NCBI GenBank assembly: GCA_013399115.1
Contig: VXAA01007203.1
Span: 331,562-395,561 of the forward strand
Length of the DNA: 64,000 nucleotides
Origin: Anseranas semipalmata
Lineage: Eukaryota; Chordata; Aves; Anseriformes; Anseranatidae
Direction: 5' to 3'
Positions within the stretch are counted from its first letter, which is position 1. The number at the start of each line of letters is the position of its first letter. The translations under genes and the position numbers were made by a program. Below the pieces are notes generated by a model. It ran no database searches and was not told the origin of the DNA. It saw only the letters and a program-made list of their open reading frames with translations. Positions 57,721 to 64,000 of the stretch are shown piece by piece.

Positions 57721-58555
57721 GCTCTGAGCCCTCCAAAGGGTCCCAAGTCACATTCGTCACCCACTGTGCACCTACAAGGTCCCTCCAGGCCTTCCCACAC
57801 TGCTGAGACACCTATGGGTTGCAAGGGTTGTAGGGATGCAGGGGACTGTCTGCTGAGACCCATTTGAGTTATTTCACTCAAACCATTGCCCAGGGGCCTC
57901 CACACAATGATGAATTCCATCCCCTGGGAGAATGGGGGGAGTGTAGAGAAGAGTGTACGAGGAAGACCAGGGACCAGTGCAAGAACTGGGTTTGCTATGA
58001 CCCCATGCACAAGCTGTAAGGCAGCCCTCAGCTGGCACTCTCAGTCCCAAGGAAGACATAGGTTGAAGGCTCAGAGAAGCTACATGACCAGCAAAAGTTG
58101 GGTGTACCACAAGCAAAGTCTCTGAGAAAATTTGGAGAGAGAAAGCTCATGCAAAGCTACAACAACATATACAAGCTGGTGGTTTTTCACATTGAATCCA
58201 GCCAGCCAGATCAGCCAAACCGCGTCTCAGATCCCATCCCAGGTGATTTGAGTCTCAGCTGAGGGACTCTGGGGGCTCTTAATGACTCCAGCAGCATGCC
58301 GGGGGCCTTGTGGGAGCACCTCAGACCAGCTGCTGGAAGGCTGAATCAAACGCAGTGACCAAGGTGAGAAGAACTGATCTTCTGCTCTGGTTTCTCTTTT
58401 CATAGAGTGCAAAGACAGGTGTAGCAGCACAGGTGGGAGGGGATACAGAAAGAGAGGAAAAAAAAGGGAGGGGAAATGCATTTTTGAACCGAAGAAGTCC
58501 ACAAAGCACTGAGGACCCCAGTTCATATGAGTAATGAGTGCCTTGCAACAGAATT
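57721..58555. other. Unique non-coding DNA
   Basis: No gene. An AG-rich stretch lies at 58436-58476. Confidence 0.5.
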
Positions 58556-58559
58556 TAAA

Positions 58560-58670
58560 AATTAAAGATAGAGACTGGCAAAGTATGCTGAGATGGATAA
58601 TACCTTTATTAGACCTTTAGCACAGATAGCAGGTGGATTTTCAGCACACAAATTCTTCTTCAGCTGTGAA
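58560..58670 (-). mobile_element. Probable Penelope-like element end (pseudo-LTR) with decayed hammerhead motif
   Basis: On the minus strand: CTGAAGAAGAATTTGTGTGC, then TGAAAATCCACC, then GGTCTAATAAAGGTATTATCC, then ATCTCAGCATACTTTGCC. As I recall, terminal repeats of Penelope-like elements common in reptile genomes have this order: a CTGAnGA..GAAA hammerhead core, then a GGTCCAATAAAAGATATTACC-like segment and a short conserved end. The stem II pairing expected between CTGAnGA and GAAA is mostly lost here. The element body may continue to about 59020, but I cannot recognise it. Confidence 0.5.
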
Positions 58671-60739
58671 AGAGAGGAAGAAATTCTCAGGTTGGTAAAA
58701 AATTGTGTTGAGTGCAGTGGATTTATGTAGATCAGCTGGACAAACTGAAGGGAAAAGGCAGCTGTAAGTGCAGACCAGAGGGGACATTAGTCCCTTGGGA
58801 CAGGGAGCAAAGAGGTGCAGGTAGAGTTCACAGATCACTGCAGAGTTAGCACCTGAGGAAAACCTGTAATGCAGCTTTAAACCAATATTGTTCATAAATC
58901 CATAATTCCTGGTCTTTAATTGCTGTGTGATGAAAGTATTTAACAGGTCTGCCTCAAGGATCAGAACTGAGAGATCAGAAGTTGCTGGGAAGCATTTCCT
59001 TGCTGGGAGCTCATCAGCCATCACTGTTCTGGTAGATGATGACCATCTGGTCTCACTGGTTTTGTTTCCAGGACATGCAGTGCATTATTTTGGGGACGGC
59101 ATGTCACATCTTTGGATGAGCACAGCCTCTGGGTGGGAAGTCAAGCTGCTGGAGGCTGGCAGTTTCAGTGCCTCTTATCTTGGCATGGGGTATGGACAGT
59201 CATTGTCCACCCTGGGACCAGGCAGCTTCCACAGACACATGTGCTCCTACAAGTCCTTATTCAGCTTGCAGCAGATGTTGTTTAAGAGCTGTCAGGAACC
59301 ATCATCATCCCTTGCAATTCAGTAGCTCCCATGGATCCCAAGAATCAAGTGGGAAGGGCCTAAGAAGTTCATAAAGGCAAACTTTTAATGTCTTTATTAA
59401 TTTTCCTATTAATACAAGATAATAGCTAAATGCCACAAAGGGGATGTTGTCTCCTGCACTATAAAGCTGTAAAAGCAGTCCTCCAAAAGCTATTTCTCCT
59501 ACCCTACCACCTCATCCCCATTAAGCTCTTCCAGGCTCTTCCACAAGCACATCTGAATTCTCCATTGGGAGCACTCAGACTCAGCCTGACTCAAAGGATC
59601 TGCTTCACCTCATCCTATGGATTTCATGAGAAAAATCAGGGATGAGCACCTACAGCACAGCCTTGTTTGACACCTCCAAAAGCTCTCCTGAGCTACCCAG
59701 GAGCCTGCAGTACCTTCCGTCACTGGAACAACTTGGTATGTGGCTCCAGCTGATGGGCATCCCTGAGGATGCACCATTTGGGGCACCAAGCAAGCCCCTA
59801 AATCCATGGGGCAGCCCCCTCCCAACACTGCCAACACATTCAGAGCTGTGCACGGAGGCTGAAAGACAGCCTCCAGCTGGGATAATGGCATTCAGGAATT
59901 GCCTGCCAACATGAGAGACTGCAAGGAAGCAGGAGAAGGCTCTTATCCATGCCTCAGAGATGGATTCGGCCCACCAGTTCCTGCAGGGATACCAGTCCTC
60001 TCCATGCATGCTGGGAAATAATTTTTCTCCCTAAAGGATTGCAAACTCCTTGGTGCATGCAAGCTTCACATGAGTCTCTTCTGGGGGAAAACAGAGCCGG
60101 TGTGTATCTGACGCCCAGGGCTGAGCTCAGGGCAGGGATGGAGGCTGCAAACCAAGAGGCAATTCAAGGTCTTTGTGTGAGTTTGTTGTGCAAAAGTCTC
60201 CATCAGAGACCACTGGAGAGATGGAACTCAAGCAAAGAGCACCGCAATATCCACGGGGAGCAGACAGCAGCGACTGGCTGGTGGTAGAGGGGGTCGCAGG
60301 CTCCCCAGAATACCCACATGGAAGGTTGTGTGCAGCTCTTAGGGCTCGGTGGCCTTTTGCAGAGGACTAAAAATCCACTTTGGACCATGATGCTAGTGTC
60401 ATCCGTTCCTACCTTCTGAGCCCAGAGAAGGTGGCCCGTGGCTGGGGGAGGCATGGTACTCACCAGACTTTTCAGTGTTACACATCTGAGTGCCTTAACA
60501 CCTCCTGACAAGCCCTCTGCTAACTAGTCACAGAGGCATTTGCAATGAGCCAGAGCTTCTGCCAGCACATTTGGGAAGCCAGTGGCCATCGGTGGTGGGA
60601 CTGCACGGGATGGAGCAGGCAGGGTGATGGGATGCACCATGCAGAGCTGCGAGGCAGCATCTCTCCCCTGCCCATCCACACGCTCCGGAGATGCAAAGCG
60701 GGGAGAGAAACCTGCAGTCCCAGCCCCGCCAGCTCAGCA
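58671..60739. other. Unique non-coding DNA
   Basis: No gene. The first 350 bp may belong to the Penelope-like copy; a 127-codon minus frame (58641-59024) has no recognisable motif. Confidence 0.45.
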
Positions 60740-61310
60740 CTTTTGAGCTTTTCTTGTCAAGAAAAANGAATAAAAAGCCCCTTTTTGTTTTGTTTCCTTT
60801 TTTGTTTGTTAATTTATTGTTTTGTCCTGAGCTCGTGCTTCTTGAAATCCCTTGTTCTTGATGCTCATTAAAATATTTTCGGCGTGCGCGGGTGCAGTTA
60901 GTTGCTGCTGCGTGCTTTTTGTATTTATTTTTCTCCCCTCCCCACACCCCCCCGCTACACAACCCCGCGGTCAAAACGTCCCTGTGTTTTCCACATGCTT
61001 ATTACCCAGAGAATCAAGGCTCCTTAGCAATTTGTGAGTCACTCCAAAGCAATCAATTATGCATCAAATGACTTTTTGATTCTTTACCTTGTGAGAGGAG
61101 AGATGGAAGAAGAGACTGTCTTTTTATTCTTTTCCCCTCCTCTATATTATTATTATTATTATTATTATTCCCCTTGCCTCTTCTTCTCTCTCTCTCTCCC
61201 TTTCTGTGCTCGATCAGGTCTGCCTGCTGGCACCGGGATTATGACATGATCAAATGGCTTGCTCTTAATTGGCAGCAGCTCCAAGATGGAAAGTAGAAGG
61301 AAAGATTAAA
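60740..61310. promoter_or_regulatory. Candidate conserved non-coding block
   Basis: AT-rich T-tract sequence with CpG patches (TTTTCGGCGTGCGCGGG near 60877). It has an AP-1 type TGAGTCA at 61035-61041, AATCAATTATGCATCAAATG at 61051-61070, and a unique ATTATGACATGATCAAATGG word near 61239. A TTA repeat and a CT repeat interrupt it. Position 60767 is N, inside a near-palindrome TTTTCTTG-T-CAAGAAAA (60750-60766). Regulatory role inferred only. Confidence 0.3.
61145..61169. repeat. (TTA)8 microsatellite
   Basis: Eight to nine TTA units, followed at 61181-61202 by a CT repeat. Confidence 0.95.
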
Positions 61311-61433
61311 AAGAAAAGGCCACGGGAGCTGTGGCCCTTGTGCATGGCTTTAGCAGCTTGTTGTGGTGCCAGGTGAGGTGGGAGGACAGGGCTGAGCCAA
61401 AGGGGACCCAGCTACTTCGGTGTAAGGGTGACT
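61311..61433. other. Unique non-coding DNA
   Basis: Nothing recognised. Confidence 0.5.
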
Positions 61434-61481
61434 GGACAGACAGATAGGGACAGACAGACGGGGACAGACAGATGGGGACAG
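61434..61481. repeat. GGGACAGACAGAT minisatellite, 14-bp period
   Basis: Three and a half units of GGGACAGACAGATG type at 61434, 61447 and 61461, with one-base variation. Confidence 0.85.
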
Positions 61482-61689
61482 CCGTGACAATGGTGGGAAA
61501 GGAGACAGGTCACTCAGGATGCTGCAGATGAGGAGGGTCTATGTGCAGAGCACTCTTCTCCCCATCCTGGAGCCAGTCCAGCTTTGTCTGCCCCCACGAG
61601 TTCAGAAAGAGCAAGTGACCTTGGGGACAACATGCCAACAGCAGCAATGCCAGGCATCTCCGCCAAAGCCAGCTGTGAGGATCTCAGAC
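61482..61689. other. Unique non-coding DNA
   Basis: Nothing recognised before the CR1. Confidence 0.5.
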
Positions 61690-61862
61690 ATGGGAACAGT
61701 TTGCCCAGAGAGGTTGTGTAGTCTCCATCCTGAGAGGTATACAAGACCTGATGGGACACAGCCCTGAGCAACCTGCCTGGTTGACCCTATACTGAGCAGT
61801 GGGGTTGGGCCACTCAGTCTCCTGAGGTCCCTCTCAACCTCAGCCTTTCTGTTATTCTGATC
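61690..61862 (+). mobile_element. CR1 LINE 3' fragment
   Basis: 'ggaacagtttgcccagagaggttgtgtagtctccatcctgagaggtatacaagacctgatgggaca' continues to 'gggttgggccactcagtctcctgaggtccctctcaacctcagcctttctgttattctga'. CR1 3' region with a decayed tail, moderately old. Confidence 0.85.
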
Positions 61863-63404
61863 TCCTTCTGATTTCCACCCACACACTGTATCTGTCACCA
61901 TCTTTTGTCCCACCTTGACACAAGTACCCCAAGTTTCACGCAGCTGGCAGTACCTTATCATCTACGTCCCCCAAGACTCACCCCCAAACTTAGTGTGTTC
62001 CCTACCCAGCATCCCCCAAAACCTCATCCCCTGAGTGACAGCAAAGCTTTCCTATCTAATCCGCATATCTGACTCCCTGATCTCACCAGCAATCCCCCAA
62101 GAATATTTCCTCTGTCTCCAGGAGACAGAACATGCCCTGGAAGGTGGAGAAATCAAAGCCAGTAGAGTTTTCCTGCATATAAGCTCTTCTCCCCCTCCCT
62201 CCATCTAAAAGCTGCTGTGCCTCAGTGACAAGGACATCCAAGTGCTCATTTACAGCCAGAACTCCAGAGCAAGAGTCACAGTAGGGAAAAGGGAAACAAG
62301 GTCCAACATATCTCGAAGGGGTTCTCCAGCAAGGTGCACAGTCCTGGGCTGCCCAAGGTCCCAGGCAGGATTTATCCATGTCCTGCTTTAAAGTCGCAGA
62401 GGGAAAGCTTCCCACATCACAGCCACCTGCAGAGGCTTCCCACCTGCCCTTCTCTCTGCAGGTGTCACCATCAGCAGGTGACAGTATTTTTCCTGCAGAC
62501 CCTGACATTGCAGATGATTCTGTGCATGTCCTTCATGAGCAGGCAGCAGGAGTCACATCCTTGTCCCCTTTTCCTTTGTGGTTGTATCCCTGGCTCTGTA
62601 TATCATAGTTTGTGGCACTGGCCTGTGCCAAGCTGCTTGCAGGTTTTATCTCTTATCCTCTGAGTGGGAGATTCCCACAACTGGGTTAAAACAACTGCAT
62701 AGGAAAATATACCATTTAAGGTGCCTAAAACAACTGCCCATCTTCTCTCTATCCTTGAGTCACAGGGCTAGCCGTGTGCCTTCTTGGTCCAGCTCACAAG
62801 ATGGGGTGATGATAGGGGGGTTATTTATTTGCCAGGATATGCAAGTTTTTTATACTCTTACTCAAAACAAATAAGTAAATACACAAAACAAAACAAAACC
62901 CAGAAAAGTATGTTGTGTTAACTTGTGTTTTACCTCTAGGTTTTCCCATCACTTAACCATCACAACCCAAAAGATGTTGAAATATGAAGTGCCCTGAACT
63001 TGGGGCTCTCCTGAAGTTAGTAAATAACATTTAAAACCACCTTTTTCCTCTCTTCTTGAAGACAGAAGCCTATAGAAGAGAGAAGCAACACCCAGCAGTT
63101 TCTCTGCTCCTTAGCCGTTCTAACTGTACCACACTTATGAGACTGCAGCTTCTCACCAGCCCTTAAATGACCTGATGGATATGACAAGTACTGTTTCCAT
63201 CCCCCATCCCCATGGCCCCAGACATCCCTGAGGATCTCCCGAGCAATAAGAGGCAAGAGGGCATTCAGCCTTCATTGCCTATCCATTTCTATGGCTCCTC
63301 AATCAAGATGTTAATGAGCCACACTCAGGTCATGCCTCAGGCTGTGGATGTCCTTTGAAGGACACAATGAGGATCTGTTTCAGATATACTGCCTCCATCA
63401 GCAT
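61863..63404. other. Unique non-coding DNA
   Basis: No gene. An A-rich patch with AAAACAAAACAAAACCC is at about 62862-62901. Confidence 0.5.
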
Positions 63405-63922
63405 CATCCCTTTCAGCAAAGAAAGCCAACAACATCCTGGAATGCATTTGCAAGAACCCAGCCAGCAGTGACAGGGAAGTGATTATTGCCCTGGATGTGA
63501 CACTTATGAGGACATCTGAAATAGTGTGTTCAGTCTGAGGGTCCTGGTACGAGATACAAGTTGACAAACTAGAGCAAGTCCCATAGGGGCCACCAGGCTG
63601 GGTTGGAGACTGGAGCCCATGAAGTACAAGGGCACACTGAGTGAGCTTAGCTGGAAAGAGGGATGTGAAAGGATGACCTCGTTGCTCTCTTCACTACCTA
63701 ACAGATGGTCATAAAGAAGATAATGCCAGACTCTTCTAAGTGGTGCAAAGTGAAAGGAAAAGGGAAGTAGTTGAGTCACCAACCCTGGAGGTATTCAAAA
63801 GACATGTAGATGTGGTGCTTAGGGACATGGTTTAGTGATAGACTTGGCAGTGCTAGGTTAATGGTTGGACTTGATGATCTTGGAGGTTTTTTCCAACCTA
63901 AATGATTCTATGATTCTATGAC
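63405..63922 (+). mobile_element. CR1 LINE 3' half with internal deletion
   Basis: Follows CR1 from 'agcaaagaaagccaacaacatcctgg' through 'agcagtgacagggaagtgattattgccctgg', 'ttgacaaactagagcaag', 'ccaccaggctggg' and 'gatgacctcgttgctctc'. It then jumps to 'gggaagtagttgagtcaccaaccctggaggtattcaaaagacatgtag' and ends with 'ggttggacttgatgatcttggaggttttttccaacctaaatgattctatgattctatga'. The usual segment encoding [10 protein letters not shown] is missing, so there is a deletion near 63735-63765. The 3' tail is intact. Confidence 0.93.
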
Positions 63923-63924
63923 AA

Positions 63925-64000
63925 GGGGTGACAATCACAGGCTGCAGTAAGGGAAGATTTTCACCCTGAGGGTGGTCAAACCCTGGAAGAGGGGTCCTGA
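63925..64000 (+). mobile_element. CR1 LINE fragment running off the window
   Basis: 'aaggggtgacaatcacaggctgcagtaagggaagattttcaccctgagggtggtcaaaccctggaagaggggtcc' matches the CR1 part just before the 3' UTR (ACAGG..TTTTTCACTGTGAGGGTGGTCAAACACTGGAA). It follows directly on the tail of the previous CR1 and is cut by the window edge. Confidence 0.75.

Overview
The window reads as avian genomic DNA without a recognisable protein-coding gene. The bird call rests on many 5'-truncated CR1 LINE copies. Several end in the typical avian CR1 tail (GATCTTGGAGG..TTCCAACCT followed by ATTCTATG or ATTCTGTGA repeats), and both young and very old copies occur on both strands. Base composition is mixed, simple repeats are short, and four ambiguous bases (23188, 23189, 30762, 60767) point to a draft vertebrate assembly. 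The species cannot be told from the sequence. Open reading frames longer than 200 codons exist but are low-complexity or lack any recognisable domain, so they are treated as chance.

Layout. 1-11.5 kb: unique DNA with an old CR1 piece (2.6 kb), a CA-rich low-complexity island (5.6-5.9 kb), a CR1 with a long AGAAT tail (6.4-6.6 kb) and A/T tracts. 11.6-20 kb: two AT-rich blocks that resemble conserved non-coding DNA (11.6-12.1 and 15.4-16.0 kb), a CR1 (17.3-17.5 kb) with a degenerate array of about 80-93 bp units beside it (17.6-17.9 kb), and a perfect 15-bp-arm hairpin at 20.1 kb. 20-34 kb: mostly unique AT-rich sequence, an unusually long ancient CR1/L3 fragment (about 25.06-25.95 kb), a short tandem array at 28.1 kb, a well-preserved CR1 (31.1-31.5 kb) and another ancient CR1/L3 piece (31.9-32.15 kb). 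34-48 kb: scattered homeodomain-type (TAAT-rich) blocks, MIR-like SINE remnants and a CR1 piece at 44.45 kb. 48-64 kb: more CR1 copies (52.5, 53.6, 54.5, 56.8, 61.7, 63.4, 63.9 kb), purine-rich tracts, a CpG-retaining block at 56.5 kb, a second CA-rich island (57.4-57.7 kb), a probable Penelope-like element end (58.6 kb) and a conserved-looking block at 60.8-61.3 kb.

The most interesting signal is an exact 69-bp direct duplication (49790-49858 and 53179-53247). Read on the minus strand, each copy has the form of a small exon: a pyrimidine tract ending in CAG, 39 nt open in two frames, then AAG|GTAGGT. If real, it would place the right part of the window inside a minus-strand gene with tiny exons. 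Without transcript data this stays a hypothesis. The rest of the window is best read as intronic or intergenic DNA, possibly with developmental enhancers. Conservation cannot be measured from one sequence, so all regulatory calls are low confidence. All mobile-element calls rest on recalled family features; no alignment was run.
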